Origin: Bilophila sp964538355
GTDB lineage: Bacteria; Desulfobacterota; Desulfovibrionia; Desulfovibrionales; Desulfovibrionaceae
Assembly (NCBI GenBank): GCA_964538355.1
Contig: CAZIFC010000034.1
Coordinates: forward strand, 1 to 24,617
Direction: 5' to 3'
Length of the DNA stretch: 24,617 nt
The translations under genes and the position numbers were made by a program. This document shows, piece by piece, positions 1-6,586 of the stretch (its first letter is position 1; every line of letters starts with the position of its first letter). Under the pieces are notes generated by a model. The model did not search any database. It saw nothing but the letters and a program-made list of their open reading frames with translations, and was not told the origin of the DNA.

Positions 1-2
1 CG

Positions 3-1295
3 CTCTGCAAGGCCATCATGCGCAACGGCTACGACGCCTACGCCATCAATGCGCCGCTTCAGGGCCTGATCTTTGAAAAAACCGGCGTATTCGACGTGGA
101 CATTGCCTGCGCCTGCGATGCGGAAACCCTGTTCAAGATTTTCCCCAACGCCGCCCCCTGTTCCGAAGAAGGCGCGATTGCCATCATCGAAGAAAACGGC
201 GTCACCCTCCGCTTCTACCCCACGGATGTTGAAGACGCCTCCCATCCCGAAGCCAGCCTGCTCCGCATCACCCCGCGCCTTGCGCGCATCCTTGCCGAAC
301 TCCAGCTCAAGGGCCTGCTCAAGGAATCCAACGCCTCCGACCCCGAAGCGAAGGATTTCGAGGATTTCGACAAGGCAGGCAGCGTCAAGCTCATCGGCCT
401 GCCCAGCAAGACCCTCGCCAAAAACTACCTGCTCGCCATCCGCGCCCTGCGCTACGCCGCGAACTTTGACCTGCCGGTCAATCCGCACACCTGGGTAAGC
501 ATCATCCAGTCCGCCAACCGCGTGCTCGATTACGTTCCCGCCCGCGAAATCATGGATGAATGGCGCAAGGTCGCCGCCGAATCCATGTGGAAGTTCGTGC
601 AGCTCCTTTTCGAGGCGCAGCTCCTGCACGGCATCATGCCCGAAATCGCCGCTCTCTCCCGCATCAAGCAGGAACGCAACGATGACGGCGAAATCGAAAC
701 CGTGTTCGACCACACCATCGAGTGCATGAAGCGGTACCCCGAAGAGGGCTTCAGCATGGACTGGTACGGCACGCTGGCCACCATGTTCCATGATGTGGGC
801 AAGCTCTACACCGCCGAGCACCTCAACGGACGCTGGACGTTCTACCAGCACCACCGCGTGGGTGCCGGTGTCACCCGCAAGATCCTGCGCCGCCTGCACT
901 TCACGCCCGAGGACATCGACCAGATCTGCAACCTCGTGCGCCATCACATGATGTTCCACTTCATGCTGACGGACCGCGGCATCCGCCGCTTCAAGGCCCT
1001 TGCCGACACGGATCGCCTGATCGCCATCTGCCGCGCCGACATCAAGGCCCGCGACGGCAGCTACACCTATTTCAACCACAACACCAAGTACCTGACCCGT
1101 GCCGAAACCGACGAGCTGCTTCTTGAGCCGCTCCTCAACGGCAACGAGATCATGGAATACACCGCCCTGCCTCCCGGACCTGCCGTCGGAACCATCCGCG
1201 AAGCCCTCCTGAAGGCGCAGGTCGCCGGAGAAGTCGGCAACCGCGATGCCGCCATCACCTACGTCAAGAACTACGCGACCCGGCTGCAAAAATAA
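3..1295 (+). CDS. tRNA nucleotidyltransferase-like HD-domain protein (5' end outside window)
   Basis: The reading frame is open to the left edge, so the true start probably lies upstream; the first ATG is at 18. Numbered from that ATG, residues 1-90 look like the head domain of the CCA-transferase/poly(A) polymerase family: GYDAYAINAPLQ sits where GYxAYLVGGxVRD is expected and DVDIA (26-30) where the metal-binding DxD is expected. Residues 135-215 resemble the neck and body helices (ALRYAANFDLPVNPHTW). The C-terminal half is an HD phosphohydrolase domain: His232, His258-Asp259 in MFHDVGK, HH at 278-279 and RHH further on. The GGxVRD nucleotide-binding motif is lost, so nucleotidyl transfer is doubtful; the HD part seems intact. 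A role in tRNA or nucleotide metabolism is inference. rlmN, another RNA-related gene, lies downstream on the same strand after 259 bases. Confidence 0.75.
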   Translation, partial: LCKAIMRNGYDAYAINAPLQGLIFEKTGVFDVDIACACDAETLFKIFPNAAPCSEEGAIAIIEENGVTLRFYPTDVEDASHPEASLLRITPRLARILAELQLKGLLKESNASDPEAKDFEDFDKAGSVKLIGLPSKTLAKNYLLAIRALRYAANFDLPVNPHTWVSIIQSANRVLDYVPAREIMDEWRKVAAESMWKFVQLLFEAQLLHGIMPEIAALSRIKQERNDDGEIETVFDHTIECMKRYPEEGFSMDWYGTLATMFHDVGKLYTAEHLNGRWTFYQHHRVGAGVTRKILRRLHFTPEDIDQICNLVRHHMMFHFMLTDRGIRRFKALADTDRLIAICRADIKARDGSYTYFNHNTKYLTRAETDELLLEPLLNGNEIMEYTALPPGPAVGTIREALLKAQVAGEVGNRDAAITYVKNYATRLQK

Positions 1296-1309
1296 GTTCC
1301 TGTTCTTGC

Positions 1310-1346
1310 GGGGAGGGAAATCTTTCTGAAAGGGCTTTCCCTCCCC
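1310..1346 (+). terminator. Purine-rich stem-loop, copy A of a dispersed family
   Basis: GGGGAGGGAAA (1310-1320) pairs perfectly with TTTCCCTCCCC (1336-1346), and the interior carries CTTTCTGAAAG. It begins 14 bases after the stop of the HD gene, so it probably terminates transcription, although no T run follows. The arm composition and the inner CTTTC/GAAAG motif recur in the stem-loops behind rlmN, pheA and the CbiA-like gene. Confidence 0.65.
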
Positions 1347-1441
1347 TGTCCCCCTCTCCCCCAAGACCTGTTGCAGCCCTGAAGCCGCGTTTCGGTTTTC
1401 CGGGTGCAGGAGGAAAAGGAAGGGCACCTTTTCAGGGCGGT

Positions 1442-1501
1442 ATGCCGCCGCTCCGGAATAGCCCGGAAATGCCGCTTCCGACGCGCAGTCGGGGGCGGCA
1501 T
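1442..1501 (+). other. Potential long-range hairpin upstream of rlmN
   Basis: ATGCCGCC (1442-1449) is the reverse complement of GGCGGCAT (1494-1501). A second ATGCCGC at 1469-1475 could compete for the same right arm. The element ends 53 bases before the chosen rlmN start. Apart from this and copy A of the stem-loop, I see no gene between 1296 and 1554. Function unknown. Confidence 0.3.
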
Positions 1502-1554
1502 GTGTGTTATCCGAGGGCCTATCTCACTTATTACCAAAGAGTAACAATACGCGC

Positions 1555-2619
1555 ATGATCGATATCCTGAATCTGACTTTCCCCGAACTGGAACGGTTCA
1601 TTGTGGAAGACCTCGGGCAGCCGAAGTTCCGGGCCATGCAGGTGTGGCAGTGGATCTGGCAAAAGCACGCCACCTCGTTCGACGCCATGACCGACGTTTC
1701 CAAGCAGCTCCGGGCCAAGCTCGCGGAAGTTGCGGAAATCGTGCTTCCCGAAATCGTGACCGTGCAGACGTCTTCCGACGGCACGGAAAAGCTGCTGCTC
1801 CGCCTGCGTGATGGCGCGCTTGTAGAGACGGTCATCCTCCCGAGTACGGGGCAGGACGGCTCCGTCCGCATCGCCCAGTGCGTGTCTTCGCAGATAGGCT
1901 GTGCGATGGGCTGCACCTTTTGCAGCACGGGCACCATGGGCTTTGTCCGCAACATGACCGCCGGGGAAATCCTGAGCCAGGTGCTCGTGGCCCGGATGCG
2001 CCTGGGGGACAACCGCATCGACCATCCCATCATCCGCAATCTCGTGTTCATGGGCATGGGCGAGCCGCTGCTCAACCTGAAGGAAGTAACCCGTGCCCTT
2101 GAGATGCTCCATCACGACCGGGGGATGGACTTCTCTCCCCGCCGGATCACCGTCTCGACCTGCGGCATCAAATCCGGCCTGCGCGAACTTGGCGACAGCG
2201 GGCTTGCCTTCCTTGCCGTCTCGCTCCACGCGCCCAATCAGGAAATCCGGGCCAAAATCATGCCCAAAGCCGCCCACTGGCATCTCGACGATCTCATGGC
2301 GACGCTGGAAAGCTATCCCCTCAAGACCCGCGAGCACATTACCTTTGAATATCTCCTGCTCGGCGGCGTAAACGACCAGCCGGAGCACGCCCGCGAGCTG
2401 GCGAAGCTGGTTTCCCGGGTCAAGGGAAAGCTCAACCTCATCGCCTACAACCCCTCGGAAACGCAGCTCTACAAGGCCCCCACCGAGGAGGACATCCTTG
2501 CTTTTGAAAAAATCCTCTGGTCAAAAGGCGTTACCGCCATCCTCCGCAAGAGCAAGGGGCAGGACATCAAGGCCGCCTGCGGCCAGCTGAAAAGCGACTG
2601 GGAGAGAGCTGAAGAATAA
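1555..2619 (+). CDS. rlmN: Dual-specificity 23S rRNA m2A2503 / tRNA m2A37 methyltransferase RlmN
   Basis: A cytoplasmic radical-SAM enzyme that adds a methyl group to C2 of adenine 2503 in 23S rRNA and of adenine 37 in some tRNAs. The 354-residue protein has the radical-SAM cluster motif CxxxCxxC at Cys116, Cys120 and Cys123 (GCAMGCTFC), the family signatures MGMGEPLLN, STCGI and SLHA, and a C-terminal Cys342 in AACGQL where the family keeps its methyl-transfer cysteine. Length is normal for RlmN. The ATG at 1555 fits the start of known homologues; the Shine-Dalgarno candidate AAAGAG at 1536-1541 is weak and distant. An upstream GTG at 1504 would add 17 residues unlike the family. A strong stem-loop begins directly after the stop. 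Confidence 0.95.
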   Translation: MIDILNLTFPELERFIVEDLGQPKFRAMQVWQWIWQKHATSFDAMTDVSKQLRAKLAEVAEIVLPEIVTVQTSSDGTEKLLLRLRDGALVETVILPSTGQDGSVRIAQCVSSQIGCAMGCTFCSTGTMGFVRNMTAGEILSQVLVARMRLGDNRIDHPIIRNLVFMGMGEPLLNLKEVTRALEMLHHDRGMDFSPRRITVSTCGIKSGLRELGDSGLAFLAVSLHAPNQEIRAKIMPKAAHWHLDDLMATLESYPLKTREHITFEYLLLGGVNDQPEHARELAKLVSRVKGKLNLIAYNPSETQLYKAPTEEDILAFEKILWSKGVTAILRKSKGQDIKAACGQLKSDWERAEE

Positions 2620-2674
2620 TTTGGAGGGGGCGGGGAAACCTTTCCGGAGAAAGGTTCTCCCCGCCCCCTCCAAA
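2620..2674 (+). terminator. Stem-loop behind rlmN, copy B of the dispersed family
   Basis: A 17-base left arm (2620-2636) pairs perfectly with 2658-2674, and inside it AACCTTTC (2637-2644) pairs with GAAAGGTT (2649-2656) around a CGGA loop. It starts at the base after the rlmN stop. No T run follows, so termination is inferred from position and strength. CCAAAGAC follows at 2690-2697, as in copies C and D. Confidence 0.7.
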
Positions 2675-2797
2675 CCTCCCCCCCCCTTTCCAAAGACTTT
2701 TAACGAGCGGGGAGGCCGCGCCAAGGAAGTTCGTTCCACTCAAGAACGCAAAATCCGATTCCAGCGGCGCACGTCTCCCGAAAAAGCGACAAACAAC

Positions 2798-2828
2798 AGA
2801 AGGCCCGCATCAGTGATGTGGGCCTTCT
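2798..2828. other. Isolated hairpin between rlmN and pheA
   Basis: AGAAGGCCCGCATC (2798-2811) pairs with GATGTGGGCCTTCT (2815-2828), 14 pairs with one G-T, around an AGT loop. The rightward side has no T run, while leftward it is followed by GTTGTTT. It could terminate either convergent gene or be a remnant. No gene is evident between 2620 and 3054; that stretch holds stem-loops B and C and this hairpin. Confidence 0.45.
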
Positions 2829-2918
2829 CCGTAGAGTAAAAAGAACTCACGGCAGCAAAGACTCCACCCGGACGCCCTGCCTCCAAAAAAATCACCCAAT
2901 ATTTATAAGAACATCCGA

Positions 2919-3026
2919 CAACAGGGATTCGATAAGGGGGAACGTCTTTGGAAGAGGAGGGGATGGGGTTTGGGGAAGGGGAGGAGGAAGCTTTTCTTCA
3001 GAAAAGTTCCTCCTCCCCTTCCCCAA
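2919..3026 (-). repeat. Terminator-associated repeat behind pheA, copy C
   Basis: A perfect 20-base inverted repeat (2970-2989 with 3007-3026) encloses CTTTTC (2991-2996) and GAAAAG (3001-3006). Read on the minus strand it begins 28 bases after the pheA stop, and the box at 2951-2919 lies beyond it. That 33-base box matches 18014-18046 at all but two positions. Shared blocks in that box are CCAAAGACGTT and CCTTATCGAATCCCTGTTG. The long stem probably terminates pheA transcription; the conserved box suggests a dispersed repeat. Confidence 0.7.
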
Positions 3027-3054
3027 TATTAACCTTCCCTCTCTCCTCTCCGAA

Positions 3055-4170
3055 CTACTCGACAGAGGTGTAGCAGCCGAGAAGACGGAAGGAATGGCAG
3101 GTGTTCCGCAGCTCGGCCAAAACCGGAGCCAGATCGGGCCGAAGCAGATTCGTCTCCAGATCGGCAAAAAAAGCATACTTCCAGCTCTGGGCACGCAAGG
3201 GACGCGACTCCAGCTTGCGGATGTTCACCCCGGCCCGGAACAACAGATCGAGAATCCCCGCCAAGGAACCCGGTTTGTCCGGAAGGGTAAACAAGACGGA
3301 GGTCTTGTTCGCTTCGGCAAAATCCGCCGGCTTTGGCCCGATGACCACAAACCGGGTCTGGTTCGTCGGCTCGTCTTCAAGATTGCAGGCAAGAAGGGGC
3401 AGCCCGAGCATGGGAGAAAGGCTCTTGTGCCCGATGGCCGCGGTGCCGGGTTCGGTGAGAACCCTCCGCGCAGCAGCGGCGGTGGACTCGCAGGCTATCT
3501 GTGCCGCCTCGGGAAGATGCTGCCTCAACCACCGCTGGCACTGCGCCAAGGCCTGCGGATGGGAATATACGGCCTTGATCGAGTCAAGGGACGCTTCCGA
3601 AGACAGAAGCGTGTGCTGGATACGGGTGACAGATTCTGCCTGAATAAAGACTTCGTATTCCATAAACAGGTCAAAACACTGGCCTACAGATCCCTGAAGC
3701 ACGTTCTCCAGCGGAACCACCCCGAGAGGGCACTCCCCGCCCTGCACGGCGGAAAACGCCTCCCGAAACGTCCTGAAGGGGCGATATTCCATGAGATGCC
3801 CGAGAAGATCCACGGCGGCAAAATAGGAGTTCGTTCCTTCTGGGCCGAGATAGGCCACGGATACGGGACGCTGGAGGCTGCGCGACGAGGCAAAAATCTC
3901 ATGCCAGAGCGAGCGCAGATGCTCTTCCGGCAGCGGCCCGGGATTCTCGCGGACAAGCGCGTCCAGAATCTGCCTTTCGCGCTGCGGACGGAAGACCGGC
4001 CCGGATGTGGAGGCCTTCACCTTCCCCACCTCAAGGCTGAGCGAGGCGCGCCGGTTCAGCAGTGCGAGCAGTTCGCGATCCACCGTATCGATCTGGACGC
4101 GCAGCGATTGAAGGGGATCGGACGGCGTCGCCGCCTCAGGGGACCAGCCGGTTTCGTTGGATTCGGGCAT
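3055..4170 (-). CDS. pheA: Bifunctional chorismate mutase / prephenate dehydratase
   Basis: Converts chorismate to prephenate and then to phenylpyruvate in phenylalanine synthesis (cytoplasm). In the 371-residue protein, residues 18-100 form an AroQ-type chorismate mutase helix bundle (LRVQIDTVDRELLALLNRR). Residues 104-280 are the prephenate dehydratase, beginning VAYLGPEGTNSY and keeping the TRF motif at 272-274. Residues 288-365 are an ACT domain with GSLAG (301-305) and ESRP (321-324), the Phe-binding signatures, so feedback inhibition by Phe is expected. The ATG at 4170 lies 4 bases after the stop of the upstream dehydroquinate synthase gene, which supports co-transcription and translational coupling. 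In-frame codons further upstream overlap that gene and look unlike the family. Confidence 0.95.
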   Translation of the reverse strand: MPESNETGWSPEAATPSDPLQSLRVQIDTVDRELLALLNRRASLSLEVGKVKASTSGPVFRPQRERQILDALVRENPGPLPEEHLRSLWHEIFASSRSLQRPVSVAYLGPEGTNSYFAAVDLLGHLMEYRPFRTFREAFSAVQGGECPLGVVPLENVLQGSVGQCFDLFMEYEVFIQAESVTRIQHTLLSSEASLDSIKAVYSHPQALAQCQRWLRQHLPEAAQIACESTAAAARRVLTEPGTAAIGHKSLSPMLGLPLLACNLEDEPTNQTRFVVIGPKPADFAEANKTSVLFTLPDKPGSLAGILDLLFRAGVNIRKLESRPLRAQSWKYAFFADLETNLLRPDLAPVLAELRNTCHSFRLLGCYTSVE

Positions 4171-4174
4171 GGGA

Positions 4175-5167
4175 TCAAATCTCTCGGATGTTTTCCTGAA
4201 TACGCATGCCAAAATGGCGGCCCGCCACATCGGAACGGCACAGCACCTTGTCGCCGGGACGAAGCGCGACAACGCTTACCGGCATCCCGTCGGGACGTGT
4301 CAGGCGGATGGTTTCGGCATTCTGCAAAAAGACGGCTCCGGAACGCAGGCCCTCCGCCGTTTCCATTTCCGCCGTAATCATCAGCATGGGGCGAACTTCC
4401 GTCTTGATGCGGCCTACGGTCGCCAGCGAGGTGCTGCCGTCCGCGCCCACGACAAGGATTTCGTCACCGGAGCGCAATTCCCCGACATAGCGGGTCTTGT
4501 CGCCGGGCATCACCGCGTAGGCGTGTACGCCTCCAGCGTTGATCCGGAAAGGCCGCGCCGCGACATACTCGTTGTGTTCCGTTTCCGCATGGACAAGGAA
4601 GGTGAATGCGCTGGAGTTTCCGATCAGCATCCCCTGCCCCCGTTCCATGAGCGACAGCGTATCCACACATACGCGATGCCCGAGTCCCACGGTTTTTACT
4701 TCGGTAACGGTCGCCACGTTCAAATCAAGGGTTCCCTGCGACACTTTCAGTTCCGCCACGATGGTCTTGAGAGCCGCCAACGCTTCGGGAAGCACCACCA
4801 CAACCGGCACGCCGCATTCGAGAATGCCCGCCGCGAGCCGCGCCTCGGACAGCGAGGAGGCCTCCACAGCCAGCTTTCCCGCAACCGCAGGCTGGGCCAG
4901 CAGGTTTTCCACGGGAATGATTTCCCACCCCTGCGCCAGCACAAGCCGTTCGCCTCCGGCAATACGGGCCGCGATAGACTCTTCTTCGGCCTTGGAGCCG
5001 AGGGCGAGGGACGGCATATCCGCCTCGGCCCAGACTTCGCACAGTGCAAGGGCGCGGACGCCTTCCACATAGGCGGCTTCGGTAATGATTCCGTCCACGC
5101 CGGATTCGAGGGCCAGCGTCACGTCTTCCTTGCTGAAGGGGACGCTCTTGAAAAGGATGTCAGGCAT
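4175..5167 (-). CDS. 3-dehydroquinate synthase II (archaeal type)
   Basis: Catalyses NAD-dependent oxidative deamination and cyclisation of 2-amino-3,7-dideoxy-D-threo-hept-6-ulosonate to 3-dehydroquinate. This is the second step of the alternative aromatic pathway first described in methanogens. The 330-residue sequence matches the family along its length, including LVLAQGWEIIPVENLLA, VGLGHRVCVDTLSLM and GEGMLIGN-like ERGQGMLIGNSS, then HAYAVMPGDKTRYVGEL and a C-terminal KVLCRSDVAGRHFG. It is unrelated to the usual AroB. The start at 5167 is preceded by AGGA. Upstream is ADH synthase, which makes its substrate; downstream is pheA. A T-tailed hairpin separates it from ADH synthase, so expression may be lower or partly independent. 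Confidence 0.93.
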   Translation of the reverse strand: MPDILFKSVPFSKEDVTLALESGVDGIITEAAYVEGVRALALCEVWAEADMPSLALGSKAEEESIAARIAGGERLVLAQGWEIIPVENLLAQPAVAGKLAVEASSLSEARLAAGILECGVPVVVVLPEALAALKTIVAELKVSQGTLDLNVATVTEVKTVGLGHRVCVDTLSLMERGQGMLIGNSSAFTFLVHAETEHNEYVAARPFRINAGGVHAYAVMPGDKTRYVGELRSGDEILVVGADGSTSLATVGRIKTEVRPMLMITAEMETAEGLRSGAVFLQNAETIRLTRPDGMPVSVVALRPGDKVLCRSDVAGRHFGMRIQENIREI

Positions 5168-5222
5168 GATCCGTTCCTGTGGTTTGGAACCGCTCAGGCA
5201 CTTGTCCTGACCGGAAAGATAC

Positions 5223-5271
5223 AAAAAAGGCGGGACGGAACAGGCGGCGGTGTTTCCGTGTGTTCCGTCCC
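5223..5271 (-). terminator. Intra-operon terminator between ADH synthase and dehydroquinate synthase II
   Basis: On the minus strand GGGACGGAACA (5271-5261) pairs perfectly with TGTTCCGTCCC (5242-5232), followed by GCC and six T (5228-5223). The hairpin starts 7 bases after the ADH synthase stop. It is a good intrinsic terminator inside what otherwise looks like a single operon, so it may be partial or regulated. Confidence 0.75.
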
Positions 5272-5277
5272 GGCAGG

Positions 5278-6081
5278 CTAGCCCTCGACAATGGCAAGAG
5301 CCTCGTCAAGGGAGAGGCCCTGATGCACCAGCCCGCGCAAGGCCCGGACGAGCTGAACGCGATTGGGATGCTGGAACACGTTGCGGCCCACAGAAAGCCC
5401 GGAGCCGCCGGCCTTGAGAGAATTATCCACCATTTCAAGGAATTGGCGCGTCGTTTCGGTACGAGGCCCGCCCGCGATAACGACGGGCACGCAGCAGCCG
5501 CCGATGACTTCCGCAAAGGAGTCGATGTCGCCGGTGTAGGGAACTTTCACGATGTCGGCCCCCAGCTCCACCCCCACGCGGGCACAATGGGCCACCACAG
5601 CCGGGTCGAATTCATTGGAGATGCGCGGGCCGCGGGCGTAAATCATGGCAAGCAGGGGCATGCTCCATTCTTCGGCAACGCGGGCCACCTCGCCAAGATC
5701 GGCGAGCATGTCGCATTCGTTGTCGTCACCAAGGTTCACATGCACGGAAACGCCGTCCGCACCGCGGCGGATGGCCTCCTCTACGGTGCAGACCAGACGC
5801 TTTTTGTTGGAGTAGCTGGAAAGGGACGTAGACGCGGAAAGGTGGATGATAAGCCCCAGATCCTTGCCTTCTCCAGAGGCCCGGAAGCAGCAGCGGCACA
5901 GGCCCTTGTGCATCAGAACGGCATCGGCTCCGCCATCCGCCATATCGGTGACTGTCTTGTGGATGTTCTCAATGCCTTCAATAGGCCCGACAGAGACGCC
6001 GTGGTCCATGGGAACAATAATGGCGCGTCCGGTTTCACGATTGAAGATACGCTGAAGACGAACTTGCTTTCCGAGATTCAT
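5278..6081 (-). CDS. 2-amino-3,7-dideoxy-D-threo-hept-6-ulosonate (ADH) synthase, class I aldolase family
   Basis: First step of the archaeal-type route to 3-dehydroquinate: a transaldol reaction between a 6-deoxy-ketohexose phosphate and L-aspartate semialdehyde, replacing DAHP synthase. The 267-residue protein is a class I FBA/DeoC-type barrel with IIVPMDHGVSVGP (Asp26, His27), AMIYARG (Tyr148) and DIVKVPYTGD (Lys179, the expected Schiff-base lysine). The phosphate-binding VIAGGP and SVGRNVFQH follow. A plain fructose-bisphosphate aldolase is the main alternative, but the dehydroquinate synthase II neighbour makes ADH synthase far more likely. The ATG at 6081 has AAGGAAG upstream; earlier in-frame codons run into the attenuator hairpin. 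Its leader holds an aromatic leader peptide and a T-tailed hairpin, implying attenuation by aromatic amino acids. Confidence 0.9.
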   Translation of the reverse strand: MNLGKQVRLQRIFNRETGRAIIVPMDHGVSVGPIEGIENIHKTVTDMADGGADAVLMHKGLCRCCFRASGEGKDLGLIIHLSASTSLSSYSNKKRLVCTVEEAIRRGADGVSVHVNLGDDNECDMLADLGEVARVAEEWSMPLLAMIYARGPRISNEFDPAVVAHCARVGVELGADIVKVPYTGDIDSFAEVIGGCCVPVVIAGGPRTETTRQFLEMVDNSLKAGGSGLSVGRNVFQHPNRVQLVRALRGLVHQGLSLDEALAIVEG

Positions 6082-6125
6082 GTTGCACTTCCTTTGTGTT
6101 GCTGCACAGGAATGCGACTGTATGG

Positions 6126-6223
6126 ATCCGCGGTAAAAAAAAGAGCCGCGGATATGCACCCGCGGCCCTGAATGTCTGGTTTTGCTTTATGACAACGACC
6201 CAAACACCCTTGTACCGCAGGTG
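6126..6223 (-). promoter_or_regulatory. Attenuator: alternative RNA pairings upstream of ADH synthase
   Basis: Read on the minus strand. CACCTGCGGT (6223-6214, codons 27-30 of the leader) can pair with GCCGCGGGTG (6166-6157) over 10 positions with two G-T pairs. That would sequester the 5' arm of the terminator. TGCGGT (6219-6214) can instead pair with ACCGCA (6285-6280) earlier in the leader frame. Behind the terminator, CCGCGGAT (6133-6126) can pair with the terminator 3' arm ATCCGCGG (6153-6146). These mutually exclusive pairings match the protector/antiterminator/terminator scheme of amino acid attenuators. The pairing assignment is inferred by eye, not from folding energies. Confidence 0.7.
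6135..6166 (-). terminator. Leader terminator (attenuator hairpin) of the aromatic operon
   Basis: On the minus strand GCCGCGG (6166-6160) pairs with CCGCGGC (6151-6145), followed by TC and eight T (6142-6135). It lies between the leader peptide stop (6187) and the ADH synthase start (6081), so it would stop transcription before the structural genes. Confidence 0.85.
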
Positions 6224-6303
6224 CGACCAAAGTAATAAAAGAAGCCCCAAAACTGGCTGCTTTCATTGGAAGCAAAAAATGCGGTGGCGGTAAAGTTGGT
6301 CAT
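6187..6303 (-). CDS. Aromatic-rich attenuation leader peptide, 38 residues
   Basis: An open frame of 38 codons with ATG at 6303-6301 and TAA at 6189-6187. Its Shine-Dalgarno sequence GAGG (6312-6309) lies 5 bases from the ATG. It contains eight Phe, two Tyr and one Trp, with FWGFFYYF at residues 18-25 encoded at 6252-6229. This composition is like the pheL-type leaders of enteric bacteria and has no membrane or enzyme features. It lies behind a TTGACA promoter and 20 bases before a T-tailed hairpin. The likely role is as a sensor: ribosome stalling at the aromatic codons when charged Phe, Tyr or Trp tRNA is short would free the antiterminator. The function is inferred from architecture; no homologue was compared. 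Confidence 0.85.
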   Translation of the reverse strand: MTNFTATAFFASNESSQFWGFFYYFGRTCGTRVFGSLS

Positions 6304-6327
6304 GTCGTCCTCAAAAGTGTTTCGTGA

Positions 6328-6357
6328 AACCTAGTCCCCGATGACGTTTCCTGTCAA
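6328..6357 (-). promoter_or_regulatory. Promoter of the aromatic operon
   Basis: On the minus strand a perfect -35 TTGACA (6357-6352) and a weak -10 TAGGTT (6333-6328) are separated by 18 bases. Transcription would start near 6320, just ahead of the leader peptide ribosome site. The -10 resembles the TAGGCT proposed for tpx. Confidence 0.6.
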
Positions 6358-6476
6358 GGAAAATCTGGAGACTTTTTTATCATCGCGAAAAGGCTTCCTT
6401 TTTGAAACAATTCTGTCACCTGCCGCCGTGAAGGCCCATTTCTCTCTTGAAGAAGCCCTTGAGAATGCATCGCTAC

Positions 6477-6505
6477 TTGTTTGTTCAGAAAAAAACGTTT
6501 ATGAT
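6477..6505 (+). promoter_or_regulatory. Probable promoter of the universal stress protein gene
   Basis: TTGTTT (6477-6482) and TATGAT (6500-6505) are separated by 17 bases that include an A run. The -10 matches the consensus at five of six positions. The gene starts 81 bases downstream. Confidence 0.55.
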
Positions 6506-6586
6506 TGAGCCAACACTTAAAGAGCGCTCCTGCGCCTTTCCGCAGTAAAGCTCTCCACTGTGCAATCTTTTACAGGGAGAAGAGTC

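Noticed and set aside
2718..2780. A stretch resembling a tRNA T-arm and 3' end (AAATCCGATTCCAGCGGCGCA)
   Set aside because: No acceptor, D or anticodon arm can be built upstream and the T-stem does not pair properly, so no tRNA or attachment site is called.
2818..4377. A 519-codon plus-strand frame over pheA and its terminator
   Set aside because: It runs through the stem-loop and repeat, and is antisense to a certain gene; composition is rich in Arg and Gly as in shadow frames.
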